Notes: a model not told the origin generated them from the sequence alone. Counted from the stretch's first letter, positions 36,932 through 53,656 are shown. The stretch is 64,000 nucleotides of DNA from Trematomus loennbergii (GCA_012861695.1 JAAOOA010000181.1:1-64000); one strand, 5' to 3'. Translations and numbers: made by a program.

Positions 36932-37720
36932 AATAAAGTAACTATTATTATTAATGTATTTATAATGTTTAACTTTTTCAGATCAAATAAAGGCAACGTG
37001 TCTTGATGTCATTGCGTCTGTTACCGTGGACACGGAGTAGTCACAACGCTCCTGAAGTTAGCGTGCTAAACAGATCTTCAAACAAAACCCTTTTTATTTC
37101 TGTTTTGGAGAACTGAGAAACGGCTCTGGTGTCCTTGTGTTCTTCCTGCCCTGCCCTGCTGTGTCTTGTGTTTGAGATTAGTTTTGCATGCTCATACCAT
37201 CCTTACAGTGTTAAACTCTAACCAAAAGTAAAGCTGTTTTACTGTCAAACTTCTTTATAGTAAAGTACTGTTAACAGTTAATTGTGAATACAAAATGAAT
37301 TATTACAGTGTGATACAAATTATATCATAACGTATAGACTTAGGGAGCAAGTATTGATTACCTTTCATTTTGATACTTTGAGTACTTGTTCCTGATTATA
37401 ATCACATAATGCATGTATTTTACTTGTAATGTGGTATTTGGACAGTGTTGATCTCATCCAAAGAGAACATACGTATTGTTCCAGGTTTAACGTCTGGGTT
37501 TTTTTATCGTGCTGCTTTGACCTTTCTTACTTTATGCAACAGAGTGATTTGAATGTTATATCAAAGCAAAATCAGTATACCCAAATGAACACTCTCAGAT
37601 CTGATTTCAACACTTTGTGTCAATGGGTCCACACCACATAGTGTACATTTAACCCTTTTTGCAGAGTAGGTACCTTAACCCCAATTTATTGTAATTTTCA
37701 ACTCTATTTGGAGATCAAAT
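36932..37720 (+). repeat. Block R, copy 2 internal
   Basis: Copy 2 counterpart of 10911-11696, with indels in T runs near 37100 and 37500. Confidence 0.85.
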
Positions 37721-37803
37721 TAAAATTATATTTGTTCGTTTTTTCTCAACACAAGATAGTTGTTAACCACTGTCACTCCCATATTTACACTATAATGTGT
37801 AAA

Positions 37804-38112
37804 CAGAGGTGGGAAGTAACTAAGTACATTTACTCAAGTACTGTACTTAAGATATAATACCAACTTTGATAACACTTTAATGCATCAATAATTATAATCA
37901 AAACATATAATATATCTTTTTCTGAAATGGGCCAATCTGCAAATGAGTACTTTTACTTTTGGTACTTAAAGTATTTTCTGATGCCAATACTTTTCTACTT
38001 TTACTTGAGTAACATTTTGATTCCAGGACTTTTGCTTGTAACAGAGTATTTCTACACTCTGGTACTTCTACTTTTACTTAAGTACAAGTTCTGAGTAATT
38101 TTTCCACCTCTG
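37804..38112. mobile_element. hAT-type MITE (CAGAGGTGG ends), copy 2
   Basis: Same element. The right flank reads gatgtaaa instead of gtgtaaa. Confidence 0.8.
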
Positions 38113-39212
38113 GATGTAAATAAGCGCCATAGATCTTCTTCCTGGGGCCTCTCTTCCATCCAGCTGTCGGTTTAACTTGTCCCGACCGAAGCGTGAACCT
38201 TTTTTTCTTTGTGTCCAAGAAAGACCACTCTCTGCGCCCCTGCATTGTAACAACATCACCATCAAAAACAAATATGCCCTCTGATCAACTCAGCCTTCGA
38301 ACCACTACAGGAAGCCACCTTCTTCTGAAAACTCAACCTCAGGAACGCCTACCAGCTGGTCCGTCAAGCAGACAAGTGGAAGACGCCCCACTCGGCCATT
38401 TAGAGTATCTAGAGATGCCATTCTGACCAATACACCAGCTGTCTTCCAGGCTCTGATGCACAATGTCCTCTGTGACATCCTGAACCGTTCAGTTTTTGTG
38501 TATCTTGTTGTCATCTTAATATTCTCACGTACAATGTAGGAACACACCCAACATGTGCAGCAGGTTCTACAAAGGCTCCGTGAAAATAAACTGTTTGTCA
38601 AAGCAGAAATATGCTAATTTTTTTGGATTCAGTTGATTTTCTGGGCTACCTCATCGAGCCAGAGCAGGTGAAAGCAGACCCAGAGAAGGACCAAGCTGTG
38701 GCACAATGCCCCAAACCTTCCAGCAGGATGCAGCTCCAGCGTTTTTTGGGGTTTATATATTTTTGTTGTCGATATATCAGAGACTGTCGTGTGGCCATTC
38801 CTCTCAACCAACTCACCTCCCCAGCAATCCATGTCTTGTGGACTCCCCAGGCTGATCCTGCCTTCTCAGAGCTGAAGAGACATTTCTTGTCAGCCTCTAT
38901 TCTTACTCATGCTGACACATCTCTACAGTTTATTGTTGAGGTAGATGCTTGAAGACTGACAACTGCTGAGCGCAACTATGATGTTGGCAACAAGGAGCTG
39001 CTTGCTATGAAGCTTGCACTGGAAGAATGGAGGCACTGGCTGGAGGGCTCTAAACATCCATTCCTTGTGTGGACACACAATAGGAACCTGGCCTACATAA
39101 AAACTGCCAAATGATTAAACTCTTGTCAAACCTGCTGGGCTTTCATTTTGGCAGATTCAACTTTACCTTTACCTATCGTTCCGATTCTAGAAACCTACAA
39201 ACCTGTTTTTCC
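38113..39212 (+). pseudogene. Ty3/gypsy pol remnant, copy 2
   Basis: Same remnant, slightly better preserved: the frame 38611-38952 runs from RT thumb into RNase H (113 codons), and 'gctatgaagctt' keeps bases lost near 12974 in copy 1. Confidence 0.82.
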
Positions 39213-39848
39213 TGCGGCAGCTGAAGAAATTCAACCTGCCAAAGTCGATGATGGTTTCTACACCACCATCATCGAGTCCATCCTCACCTCCTCCATCACC
39301 ATCTGGTACGCTGCAGCTACAGCTAAGGACAACGGAAGGTTTCAGCGTATCATCCGCTCTGCAGACACAAACTGTTTACCCCTCTCCCCTCTGGAGGAGG
39401 CTGCGCTCCATCAGGACCAAAACCTCTCGCAACCTGAACAGTTTCCTCCCCTCTGCTACCGGTCTCATCAACAAGGGCCGTGACCCCCACGGACACTGAC
39501 TTCTACCAACCCCATGAAAAACATTATGTATTACATTAAGTCACATCGTGCGAATCCTACAAATGTGGTGCATATTTCTTCTCCACACTACCTCTTTTAT
39601 ATCAGCACAGCTCTCCACTTTGGATATAGTACATAGTATTTTTCATGTTTTATTACATTTGACTGTACCCAGTTTCTTAGAGAATTATATTTTCTTAAAA
39701 GTTTTTTTAAATAGCTGTTATAACAGTTCTATTTTTATTTTTATTTTGTTCACGTACATATTCTTCTTTCTTCGTCTTTGTATGCACCACATAAACCAAA
39801 GCAAATTCCTCATATGTGTAAACCTTCAGAATTCTGATTCTGATTCTC
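39213..39848 (+). mobile_element. LINE 3' end (Rex1/L2-like), copy 2
   Basis: Same fragment; extra bases near 39484 and 39575 relative to copy 1. Confidence 0.75.
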
Positions 39849-40020
39849 AAGTCCTTTTCTGCGACTGGGTCCTGTATTTAACATAACCCGAACAATTTGC
39901 CTATGCAAACATCTGTTGCGTCTGACCTTGCATGAAGTTAGATGACAATAGCTTACTCAAAGACATTCATGAGAAACACTATGAGCTGTAACAACAGTTG
40001 CAGTCAGAGAGCAAACAACG

Positions 40021-42802
40021 ATGGACGTAGTTCTGCTGCTGATCATGGCAGCTGCAGGCAAGTGTTTTATATATTTGGATATCTTTTTGTCTTTATTATT
40101 TATTTCATGTAAACCTGAGCGGTGGGGAGATAAATAACTAGAGAAGACATTTCTGATTCTATTTGACAATTACTTGTTTTGCATTCTTAACACCTTTTAT
40201 ATTGTTTGAAAGGTACTTGCTTAAAAACAACTAAATGAAGTTCAGCTGAAAGCTACATATTTCACTGTGAATTGTTTGAAGTAGAAGTCAAAATGTATAA
40301 TGATGCGCCATATTACAGTAAAGTGTGATTCCAAAAGTCAAGTTATAGCCTAAATGAATGTGTGTGTCTCTACAGGGCTGAGCGCTGTCTCCTCACATGC
40401 TCAACGTCAGTACCATTTTGTTTCTGAAGCAAAGAACATGTCTGAAGCACAGAGATACTGCAGAGAGAAACACACAGACCTGGCCACTGTAGACAGCATG
40501 GAGGTTGTGGAGCTCCTGAACAACATGGCAGGCCAATTCAACAAGTGAGGTCACTTTTCTCTGTCTTTCATTCAAATGAATTACATTTCTTTTAGAGTCA
40601 AATTTAAAAAGGAGAGATTATTACAGAAAGCTAAACCTGTTTTAAAGTCCTATGGGAACCTGAGTATTAAAACAGAGTTGAAAATGTTTTAAGCCAAAGC
40701 TATAGCATAAAACCCTGTAATAAAGTTGAAGAGGTTCAGAGTAACAAGGCTGTAAATGAATGTTGACTTGAGGGGATTCCCATCAGATCACCATGTACCA
40801 AGGCTGGTCTCATAAAGGCACAACCTTCTCTTTATTAAACATACACATTTTCTTAAGCAGCAGCTTTAAAAGCTTCAACAGGATGTAATAATTATAACAA
40901 TTTCTTGCTTTCAGTCAGCCTGGATAGGGCTGCACGATGACCGGGACACCTGGAGGTGGTCGATGTCAGACCCAAGCTTCTACGAACCGGGGGAGACGGA
41001 GTTCAGACGATGGGGCCTGGAGAACCAAGCAACGGCACGATGAACAATGCACATATTTTCGTTCTGGAATATGGGGTGATTTGATTGTAATCCCCCTCTG
41101 GGTGGTCTGCTTTGATGTCACAGGTAAGAATATAAACTTTAAATTAATATTACACATTTAAAATCATATTTTAAGCTTCTGAAATACAATGCATTGGTCT
41201 TTATCTAACTAGCGGTTCACAACCTTTTTTCTTTGTGACTTTTTTCTTTTGTTAGCAGTTCCACTAAAGACATTTCCCTTTTCACTAAAATCTCACATGG
41301 TTTCATTTAAAATAACAAAGGAAGTTATGTATATACATTTTTGCAAACTTGTTTTAGGTACGTTTTACATCTTATACATCTGTGCTAAACAGAATAAGAA
41401 CAATATAGAATCAATATAATTTGAATGAAGCTTTAACCTGTAACAGAGTATCTTCACATCGTTGTACTCCTGCTTTTACTAAATATCTGAATATTCCACC
41501 ACTGGTACTACTAAAGTTTCTTGCCAACATTCATGTGTTGAAAAACCCCAGAACTACAAATTACAAAGTACAAATGTGTGGGATTTAAATGTAATATTTT
41601 ATATTATAAAGGCATCAATACCACCAGAGATGTGGCATTGATGTCAGGCTGTATGTTGTGGTGCCTCTACTCAGCTTCTCTGGGGTCCATTTTCAGGGCC
41701 GAATGCAACATTTGTCCTCATCAACAGCAGGAACATGGACTGAGGCCCAGAGCTACTGCAGAGAACACCACACACACCTGGCCAGTGTGAGAAACCAGGC
41801 GGAAGCCAGCAGATTGTTGAGCTGTTACCTGGAGGGATATTTGGATCGGCCTTTACAGAGACTCCTGGAAGTGGTCCGATGGAAGCAACTCCTCCTTCAA
41901 GTACTGGGCAGAAAATAAACCTAACTCAGTGCTTTAAAGTTGTGTGGCTGCAGCTTTCGACAACTTGGAAAATGGGAGGACTTGGACTGTGGAGTGAAGA
42001 AACCATTCATTTGCTACAGACGTGAGTAAAATTCACAGCTACGTCAAAGCAAGTGATGATATTGAGTCTGTTGAAAAAGAAGACACCATAAATGTTGTGA
42101 CTGATGAAGTTTGTTTGTGTTTTTAGCTGTGCCTGTTTCAATGAAAGTGATAAAGGTGAGGTGGAGAAACCAAACGGTGTGGATCTGAACGACCCCGCTT
42201 TTCTGGATGCGATGTTGGTGGAGGTAAATCATGTTTTCTACTTTTATGCAAAAACATCAATCACCAGAAAGGAAATTCACATGACATGAGAACAAGAGAC
42301 AAAGAGGTAGGAAACAAATAAATAACTATTAAAGAATAATGAATTCAACAAAGAAAATGTAGTAAATGAATTTCAATACGAATGAAATGGACCAAGATGA
42401 ACATGAATGAAATTCTATATCCATTATACATTCAATACTTTGGCCACAAATAACAGGACCCAAGCATTTTAAGAAGACGTGTAAATATGTGCAGAAGTAA
42501 ATAGCAGAAACTTAGCCACATGCCACCAAATGCATTAGGAAAATGTACAAATACTATTCCATAACCTGAGGTAAGCCTTTACACTGGAAGAAATAAGGGG
42601 AACAACTACCATTTCAGATGAGTGAACTAAAGATAAATCATCTGTTTTTATTGGAACGATAATGATAATGAGTTTTTGTGTCTCAGGCGAAAAAGAACCT
42701 AAGGGCCCAGGGATTGGACGACAACGTCCAACTGGCCTGGAGGAAGCAGCCGGATGGAAAGTCTTCCACAAGGAGGAGGAGGAGAAGAGGGATGAGCTCT
42801 AA
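40021..42802 (+). pseudogene. Lectin B: two-CTLD fish lectin, probable pseudogene, copy 2
   Basis: Exons 40021-40057, 40376-40544, 40915-41123, 41697-42021, 42127-42223 and 42687-42802, all with AG acceptors; donors are GT except exon 1 (GC). Exon 2 here keeps the A lost in copy 1 but lacks one near its end. Exon 3 is longer than in copy 1, with DEQCTYFRSGIWGD readable after a shift. Exon 5 lacks one G that copy 1 has. The TAA (41935) and the exon 6 shift are as in copy 1. After that shift the tail reads EEEEKRDEL, a KDEL-like ending. If the indels are assembly errors the gene could be far more intact than it looks, but the shared TAA argues for decay. Confidence 0.75.
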
Positions 42803-44498
42803 AGCTGAATTGCTGTGTCGGCTTTTATCAGAGAAAAGTGTATTTCTTTCCTCAAAGTCCTCGTGTTACAGAATACAGCTGCAACAATGATCTGAATAAT
42901 CTATCAGTAGCGAGATAAGATAAGAGCTGTAATGTTTTCTCTTGTTATATATGGTTTTGAAGTTAATATGTTTGGGGTTTTAACTGTTCATGTATCTGCT
43001 TGACCTGCGAAAAACAGGATTTATTTCCTATTTTGTGACTTTTATATGTTTTTTTCAGATAAAATATAATAGACATTTTAAAATAATATAAGATTTAATA
43101 GAGGGCAATTCCAGGAAATCTTATTACCAATTAACATGATGACCTCTAATGCATCTTTAAAGTCATTTTCATTAAAAAAATGTAATTCTTCATTTTAAAC
43201 TTATATTTATCCTAAAAATGTGTTGTACAATTACTCACTGTTATTAATATCTTCAAATGAGTTAAACATTGTGTTTATTGCTCCTTTTCTTTAGGGATGC
43301 AAACTTTAAGATATGTTCCTAAAATTGGTGAATCAGCTTCCAGAATATGAAGATGTAATGCTTTTCTTTGTGCTATGTGGTCATAAACTGAATCTCTTCG
43401 GTTTTAATTCCCTCTGGCTGTGGGATATATAACAGGCATTTTACTCTTTTGTGTGACATTTGATAGATTAGATATTAGATTATAAATTAAGATATTAAAT
43501 AAAAATGATTACCTTTAACTTTAAACAAATTAAATATAGTTTCGTTGCATTGCAACCACAAAAAATGTAATGTATGTAATGTGAGAATATCTTCAAATAA
43601 TTAAATAGAAAATAATTAATTGTATTATTTTCATCCTTATTAAGGATATAAACTTGAAGCAAATGTCCTTAAATTATCTATAACCGTTTTACGTTACTCA
43701 AACATCCTTCTGGCAACAATGCTGAATATTCGCTGGTTCCAGCTTCTTAACTATTATTATAAGATTTGATGTTTTTTTTGTCATGTATCTTCATGAAATT
43801 AATATACTGTTTTAAAAAAAAATCACTATGAAGAATAAACTATATCCAATAAAGAGATGTTATTTCTTTGAATTATTTATTCAATTATTTCTCACATGTT
43901 GGATTATTGGTTGGTATCGGTTATTGGCCAGAATGGTAATTTCCCTGATTTTAGACCATTTATGGCCTCCTGATTCTCAATATAGATATATATAGATATT
44001 TGTTCTCCTTTATTCAAGAAAATATATATTTACATCAAACATTACACTTGATATCACATCAGGGGTACATACTGTAGGTACAAATACAGTACAAAAAAGT
44101 GAAAACAAACATACTGTATAAAGAAATACATTTAAAGAACAAATATTGATGGATCATATATTATATAATGTATTAAATTCACATTTAAAATGTCCTCCTC
44201 CTGAAGTTGTATCGTCTGTCCCGTTTCATGTTTAGAGAGATCACGTAACGTAAGACGTCTTTACGTCATCACGCATGGCTGTTACCATGGACACAGAGCA
44301 GTCACAACCGACGTTAGTTAGCTACACAGAAGAGAGACTCCAACTAAGCCGTTTTTATTTCTGTACGACGGGATGAGTATAACTTAAAATACTTTATTTA
44401 TTCTATTACGCTGTATATTTGAATCGTTTTTCTTAAGTTACAAATGTATCCCTTATGTTACCTTAACAGTAGAGCTAATTGTTATTGTAACACTAGCT

Positions 44499-44637
44499 AG
44501 AGGTGGAAGAATATCAAATAATTTACTTTAGTAAAAGCAGCAATACTTTTACAGTTTAAAAATACTATACTGCTGCTATAACTACTTTAAAATGAGACAG
44601 TACTCGAGTCAATATACTTAGTAACATTACACCACTG
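44499..44637. mobile_element. Short hAT-type MITE fragment, copy 2
   Basis: Same fragment as 18446-18597; short losses near 44510 and 44581. The related fragment in lectin B intron 3 is at about 41443-41504. Confidence 0.65.
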
Positions 44638-45280
44638 AAGCTAACGTTAGCCTAATTCAAATTGAAAAACTCCAAAGGTGTATGAAAGTGACCGTTGATT
44701 GTTCCCGCTGGTGTTAATGTCTTCATGAATTAATTAGTAAGTTAAGATGGACCTCATTGTGTCAAAGCACATTAAGTTATTTTGAAGTATCTGTGAAAAT
44801 AAAACACTAATACATGCAGCAAAAAGTGTTGCAACTACATACATGTCGGTGTAAAGTAACTTAGTACATTTACTTTAGCCTGTCGCTGAGGGGCCGGTGT
44901 AAGAGCCGTTTTTAATGAGAGTTCATGTTTGGGTTTTGGGCTGTCACAATTGGGTGTTATTCACTGTTTGTGCCATAGGGTGTCGCTGTCCGATTCCCCA
45001 TGGCACAGGTATTTAAGGTTTGTTTTGTCACCTGATTGAGGTGTTTTACTCATTTCATGCAGTATTTTTACAGTTTGTTGATCTCCAAAGAGAACAGATG
45101 TATTATCAGGTTTAGCCTGTGAAAACACAGTCAGCTGATCGAATGCACCTATTTCCACATCTACACTCCATCAGCTGATTATTTCTATTTGCCTCACTTC
45201 ATGAGCTTCGCAACATGTACCTTGTACCGCAGAGTTTGCAACGCAAATAAATGGGGCCAATCTTCAGTCAGATGTGAATG

Positions 45281-45716
45281 TGTCCATGGAACTGCCCCTC
45301 CCTACCTCAAGGAACTCCTCACCACCCATACCTCCTTGCGGACCACCCGCTCCAGCAACTCCTACCTGCTCAAACCCCCCAGGACTAAGCTCCGTACCAT
45401 GGGAGACCGGGCCTTCTGCTCGGCTGCCCCCAGTCTGTGGAACGCTCTCCCCGACCACATGAGAGCACCACAGAGCGTGGAGGCTTTTAAAAAAGGCCTC
45501 AAAACCCATCTTTTCAAAAGAGCCTTTGCCTAGACCCTTTTACCACCCTTTTATCTTTATTTTTATTTTTTTATTTTTGTATTGCTTTTTATTAATTCTA
45601 CCGTGTTGTGTCATGTCTATTTATACTGTTCCTGCTCACTGCCTGTAGCACTTCGGGATTTGAATTCGAATATGAAGTGCTTTATAAATGGAACCCATTA
45701 TTATTATTATTATTAT
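45281..45716 (+). mobile_element. L2-type LINE 3' end, copy 2
   Basis: Same fragment, with the same coding tail (stop 45531-45533) and TTA run. One G is missing at its 5' junction. Confidence 0.88.
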
Positions 45717-46647
45717 GTGTAATCTAACATTTTCAGTAAGAATAATGGACAAAAGGAGTGCAAACAAATTCAATTTATTGAAATGTGAACCAAAAGTTAA
45801 TCAAACATGTTTTAAATAAAAAGCACATATGGACAGAAGGTGTAAACCTATTAAATGTATAAGTAAACACATTTAGTCAAATAAAGTGACAGACTAGGCC
45901 TGATCAGGTGGTATCAGCTATGCATGGGCTCCTCCATCAGGCCTGGTCCTCCTCACAGAGGAAAGACCCTCAGTCCTCTCCGGCCAAACCAACAGACAGG
46001 ACGTCCATCACACGGAGGTTTCTCTCTAAAGTCTCTGCAGCTCTCTGGACACCACGCTGTCTCATCTATCCACACTGAATATGAGAGGGGAAAAATGAAA
46101 ATAATAAATGCTTTAGACTATAAGAAATATAAAGTTGACTGTTGAGTTGCTCAGTTTTTTTAGATTGTCAATACTATTACTGTATAACTAATATCTCAGG
46201 TTAAGAGGCACCTTCAAATAAAGATTGGTCTTTAAATACATTTTGTCTTTTGAATTGTTTGTCTAAAGTCAAGGACCTAAATGGTACTTGTAGTTTTAAT
46301 GATACAGTCTGGTTATAATGCTGTTTGGAGGAGGCCTCACAGGTAAGAGCACTAACTAGCTATCATCACATGTACCTTGCTTAACTTAAATGTATTAAAC
46401 GTATAATTAAGTGATGGCAAATATAAATAACTAATGTCATGCAAACATATTAATATTTGCTTGATTCCAGTGTTTAATTTAGCACAATTGCATACAAACG
46501 TTAAGGGATTTTAAGATTCTGAAGTATTATGCTAAAAACTAGTTTTGCTGAATAGTTTCATGTCCGCTTACCTTAGAAACGTAAAATGCGACGGCAGTGT
46601 GCAGATAGTGAGCATGTTAGCTTAGCTTCTTAGCTTGAGCTAGCTCT

Positions 46648-47093
46648 GGAACTTCCAGCCCGGAGGCAGCAGGTCCCGCTTCGGCTCCGCCTCTTTGCCC
46701 TTATTTGGAGCAGGCTGGAGCAGGCGGGAGTGGAACTCTGACGCCACTGTCGAGCCGTTAGTGGCCGACTCCGCCGACTAAGGGCTTCTCTGCAACTCTG
46801 CAGAATCCTATGGGTGACGTCACGGACCCTACGTCCATTTATATATACAGTCTAGGTGTGGACTGGTACTTGGAGAGGTCCCAGTTCACCTCCTGCCCTG
46901 CTGTGGTGCCCTTGAGCAGGCACCGGACACCCCCCTTCCCCCTCACTCACATTGCTCCCCGGGCGCTGTACAATAGCTGCCCACTGCTCCTAGTACTAGA
47001 CTCCTGGTACTAGGATGGGTTAAATGCGGAGAACACATTTCACTGTGTGCTCTGCATGTGTGACCATTAAAGAGGGTTTCATCCCTCCCAATT
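46648..47093 (+). mobile_element. Composite interspersed repeat, SINE-like, copy 2
   Basis: Same repeat with one-base losses near 46854 and 46917. Confidence 0.55.
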
Positions 47094-47763
47094 CTATAAC
47101 TCTATCTATATCATGAAAAGCTTGGAAACTGGTGACATATTAATACTGAAGCACTACAACTATTAAGACAGCTAGAACTAAATTATTTCCATAAATAGTG
47201 CAGACGTCTCAAAAGTACAAGCTACTGTCGCAGTAATGTATTTGTTCTGGTTTTTCTAGTATATGTTTGGTATTTAAATGATGTACATGCACGGGAATAT
47301 TTATGATTTAGGAGTGCATTTAGTATATTGTAAATATAAGTATAATACTATCAAGAATAATTGCAGTATCATACTACAAAACATCTTTACAGTATCAAAC
47401 TGTAACCAAAACAGTAAAGCTGTACTCTAACATATCTTTATAATAAAGGTACTGTTACACACCACTGTACCCATTGTACAGTTAACTGGGAATATACAAT
47501 GAAATGTCTAACAGGGTGTTTACAATTATATCATAACATATAGACTTAAGGAGCAAGTATTGTGCATTACCTTACAATCACAAAATGTTGTGCTTTTACT
47601 TACATAATGTGGTATTTTGACAGTGTTGTTGATCTCCAAAGAGAACAGATGTATTGTCAGGTTTAGCCTCGGGGTGTTCTATTGTTGAGCTGCTTCAGCC
47701 TTCCTAACTATATGCAAACACAGAGTGATTTGAATGTTTTATCTGAAATCTGTAAGCACCAAA

Positions 47764-49258
47764 CATCAGAATCAGAATCAGAAACGGGTTTATTGCCAGG
47801 TAGGTTCACACGTACGAGGAATTTGACTTGATGTCATAAAATATAAATCAAAAAGTACACAGATAGCGAACTATATTAAGAGCACTGTAAAACAATATGG
47901 ATAGATAGCAATAAAATAAAGCAGTAATTTACAGCGATAGAATGCAGTGAATTATAGAATATAAAATATGAAATATGTGCAGTAACCAATATTTGAACAA
48001 TATTTGAACATTGTGTGCATTAATGTAATGCGTATAGAGTCTGCGTTATGACTGAGGTAAAGTGTCAGTGGGGGGGGCCGGGCCTTGTTTAAGAGGCCGG
48101 TAGCGGAGGGGAAGAAACTGTTCTGGTGGCGAGAGGTTTTGGTCCTGATGGAGCGCAGCCTCCTGCCAGAGGGGAGGGGTGAACAGTTTGTGTCCAGGGT
48201 GGGAGGGGTCACTATCTTCCTGCACGCCTCAGGGTTCTGGAGGCGGGAAGGTCGTGGAGGGATGGCAGATTACAGCCGATCACCTTCTCTGCAGAGCGGA
48301 TGACACGCTGCAGCCGGCCCTTATCCTTGGCTGTGGCTGCGGTGTACCAGATGGTGATGGAGGAGGTGAGGATGGACTCCATGATGGAGGTGTAGAAGTT
48401 CACCATCATCGTTTTTGGCAGGTTGAATTTCTTCAGCTGCCTCAGGAAGAACATCCTCTGCTGGGCTTTTTTGATGAGGGAGCAGATGTTCTGCTCCCAT
48501 TTGAGGTCCTGGGCGGTGATGGTGCCCAGGAAGCAGAAAGAGCGATGGGGGCGGGTGGGGCTGCGTTCTTCCTAAAGTCCACAACCATCTCCACCTTCTT
48601 GAGATCGTTGAGCTCCAGGTGGTTGTCCCTGCACCAGGTCACCAGATGGTCCACCTCCCACCTGTAGGCAGACTCGTCCCCACCAGACATGAGTCCGATG
48701 AGCGTGTTGTCGTCTGCAAACTTCAGGAGCTTGACAGACTGGTGACTGGAGGTGCAGCTGTTGGTGTACAGGGAGAAGAGCAGAGGGGAAAGAACGCAGC
48801 CTTGAGGGGAACCAGTGCTGATGGTCCGGGGGTCAGAGACGTGTTTCCCCTCACGTGCTGCTTCCTGTCAGACAGGAAGTCTGTGATCCACCTGCAGGTG
48901 GAGTCGGGCACGTGCAGCTGGGAGAGCTTGTCCTGCAGCAGCGCCGGGATGATGGTGTTGAAGGCGGAGCTGAAGTCCACAAACAGGATCCTGGCGTAGG
49001 TTCCTGCTGTGTCCAGGTGCTGGAGGAGGAAGTGAAGGGCCATGTTGACAGCAACGTCCACAGACCTGTTGGCTCTGTAGGCGAACTGCAGTGGTCCAGG
49101 AGGGGTCTGTGATGGATTTTAGGTGGGACAGGACAAGGCTCATAGGACTTCATAACCACAGAGGTCAGGGCGACGGGACTGTAGTCGTTTAATCCTGTGA
49201 TCCTTGTTTTCTTGGGAACCGGGATGATGGTGGACAGCTGGTGGACAGCTGTCTGCTC
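47764..49258 (-). pseudogene. Rex1/L2-like LINE, antisense, copy 2
   Basis: Same element. A G kept near 48420 joins LRQLKKFN with the following block, which is broken in copy 1; other frame breaks are shared. Confidence 0.8.
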
Positions 49259-49447
49259 ATTCTCATGCCATTATTTATGAAACTAGACCTGGACTAAAAA
49301 AAACATAAAGAACAATGAAGCAAATATAATTTGTTCTCATAATTTATATTTTTTAATCTTGAATATCAAGCCATGCCAGAGACATGGATCTAGAGATGGA
49401 AATGTTAGTCTGCTTTTCGTTCCACCTCTCTTGTCCGGACTCAAATA

Positions 49448-51341
<1,894 letters not shown>

Positions 51342-51345
51342 TATG

Positions 51346-52131
51346 AATAAAGTAGTTATTATTATTAATGTCTTTCTAAGGTTTATTTTTTTCGATCAAG
51401 TAAAGGCAACGTGTCTTGATGTCATTGCGTCTGTTACCGTGGACACGGAGTAGTCACAACGCTCCTGACGTTAGCGTGCTAAACAGATCTTCAAACAAAA
51501 CCCTTTTTATTTCTGTATTAGAAATGAGAAACGGCTCTGGTGTCCTTGTGTTCTTCCTGCCCTGCCCTGCTGTGTCTTGTGTTTGAGATTAGTTTTGCAT
51601 GCATATCATACAATCCTTACAGTGTTAAACTCTAACCAAAAGTAAAGCTGTTTTACTGTCAAACTTCTTATAGTAAAGTACTGTTAACAGTTAATTGTGA
51701 ATACAAAATGAATTATTACAGGGTGATACAAATGATATCATAACGTATAGACTTAAGGAGCAAGTATTGATTACCTTTCATTTTGATACTTTGAGTACTT
51801 GTTCCTGATCATAATGACAAAATGCAGTATTTTAATTGTAATGTGGTATTTGACAGTGTTGATCTCATCCAAAGAGAACATACGTATTGTTCCAGGTTTA
51901 ACCTCTGGGTAGTTTTATTGTGCTGCTTTGACCTTTCTTACTGTATGCAAACAGAGTGATTTGAATGTTATATCAAAGCAAAATCAGCATACCCAAATGA
52001 ACACTCTCAGATCTGATTTCAACACTTTGTGTCAATGGGTCCACACCACATAGTGTACATTTAACCCTTTTTGCAGAGTAGGTACCTTAACCCCAATTTA
52101 TTGTAATTTTTAACTCTATTTGGAGATCAAA
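51346..52131 (+). repeat. Block R spanning the copy 2/copy 3 junction
   Basis: Copy 2 counterpart of 25300-26083. It has small private changes near 51468 and 51517. Confidence 0.85.
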
Positions 52132-52156
52132 TATATATAATAAAAAAATAATCACT

Positions 52157-52390
52157 ATGAAGAATAAACTATATCCAATAAAGAGATGTTATTTCTTTGA
52201 ATTGTTTATTCAGTTATTTCTCACATGTTGGATTATTGGCTGGTATTGGTTATTGGCCAGAATGGTAATTTCCCTGATTTTAGACAATTTATGGCCTCCT
52301 GATTCTCTATATAGATATAAAGATATTTGTTCTCCTTTATTCAAGAAAATATATATTTACTTCTAAACGTGATTTTATGCGGGGTGGAGG
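52157..52390 (+). repeat. Small-open-frame block, copy 3
   Basis: Copy 3 counterpart of 80-325. It opens with the same ATG and keeps the frame for 69 codons before a different stop. Confidence 0.6.
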
Positions 52391-53188
52391 GAGTTAAATA
52401 TTAGTTAAATATAACATTAGTGCGTGTGATTGTAGTGTGTGTGTCTGTGTGTGTGTGTGCGTGCGCATGTGTGTGTTTGTGTGTATTGTTATTTTTCTTT
52501 GTCTAAAATTAGTAATTATGTCAATACTTAAAGTGGAATTTGTACAAATGTGTGTTTTTTATGAAATGTGGTTGCTTATGGTAATATTCTTTTAATTTAA
52601 AATACAGAATACCTTTGATCACATTTTGTTTTCATCCTATCCAAAGAGAGGAGATGTATTGTGCCAGATTTAGCCTCTACTTCATTTCTACTGAAGGAAG
52701 CATCTGCATACTCCCTCAAAACCCTGAATGTGCCTTTCTAACTTTATGCAAACTCGAAAGGACTTTAATATTATATCTGATTCCTTAAAACGACATGAGT
52801 GAATGGGAATGGACGCTCATCGCTCTTTGGTCCGTAATACAATAAAGGGGACATGATCAAATAGGAATATAATTATCTTTTAAATAACGTTAACTAAAGG
52901 GAACAATCTATTTGACACAGCTGAAGCTCTGGCCTTCCTTAAAAACTAACTCATTTAATAAAAATCACAGTTGTATTACACACAATGCACTGTTTTTTGA
53001 GAACAACAATTAGTAACTAATGCACCATAATACATTCTGACGAAAAATAAAATGATTATGAATACAAATAAAATAAAAGAAACGCAAAAATACACAAACA
53101 CACACACATACATACACACACACTCGCGAGCTTCCCCCAGACCAGTAATCCAAACAAAAATATTTTCCCTCAATCAGATCGATGGATA

Positions 53189-53263
53189 ATTTTGAGAAAA
53201 AGGCCTTCAAAGTTTCCTCTTCTCTGAAAGAAGAGGAAACATTGAAGGCCTTTTTCTCAAAAT
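53189..53263. repeat. 34-bp inverted repeat, copy 3
   Basis: Arms 53189-53222 and 53230-53263, identical to copies 1 and 2. Confidence 0.9.
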
Positions 53264-53655
53264 GATGACTCGGTGATAGTCATTATATAATGTGACATAT
53301 TTCGCTTAATATTTGGAGTACAACAACAATCCTGATATCATTAGAAAGCTAGGAATCTCCTCTTTCTAACATTGTACAACTCAAAATGTGTCTTCGGGTC
53401 AATGCGACTGATTTCGATAGAGCAGGTCACATATACACTTGGTATTAAAATGGTTTTTGAATGGCTGCCAGAGTTTATGTTGTTCATTTCACTCTGTAAG
53501 TGATGTTGGTCACCACTGTTTCTGTCAGGTGTGAACCAGGCTACCCACTTGAGTTTGAAGGATTTTTAAAAACAGTATATTTATAAATAACTATCACTTT
53601 CGTTATCTGACTTGGTGGGACTGACCTGTTAGTCTTATTCACTGTCAACAAAAAA

Positions 53656-53656
<1 letters not shown>
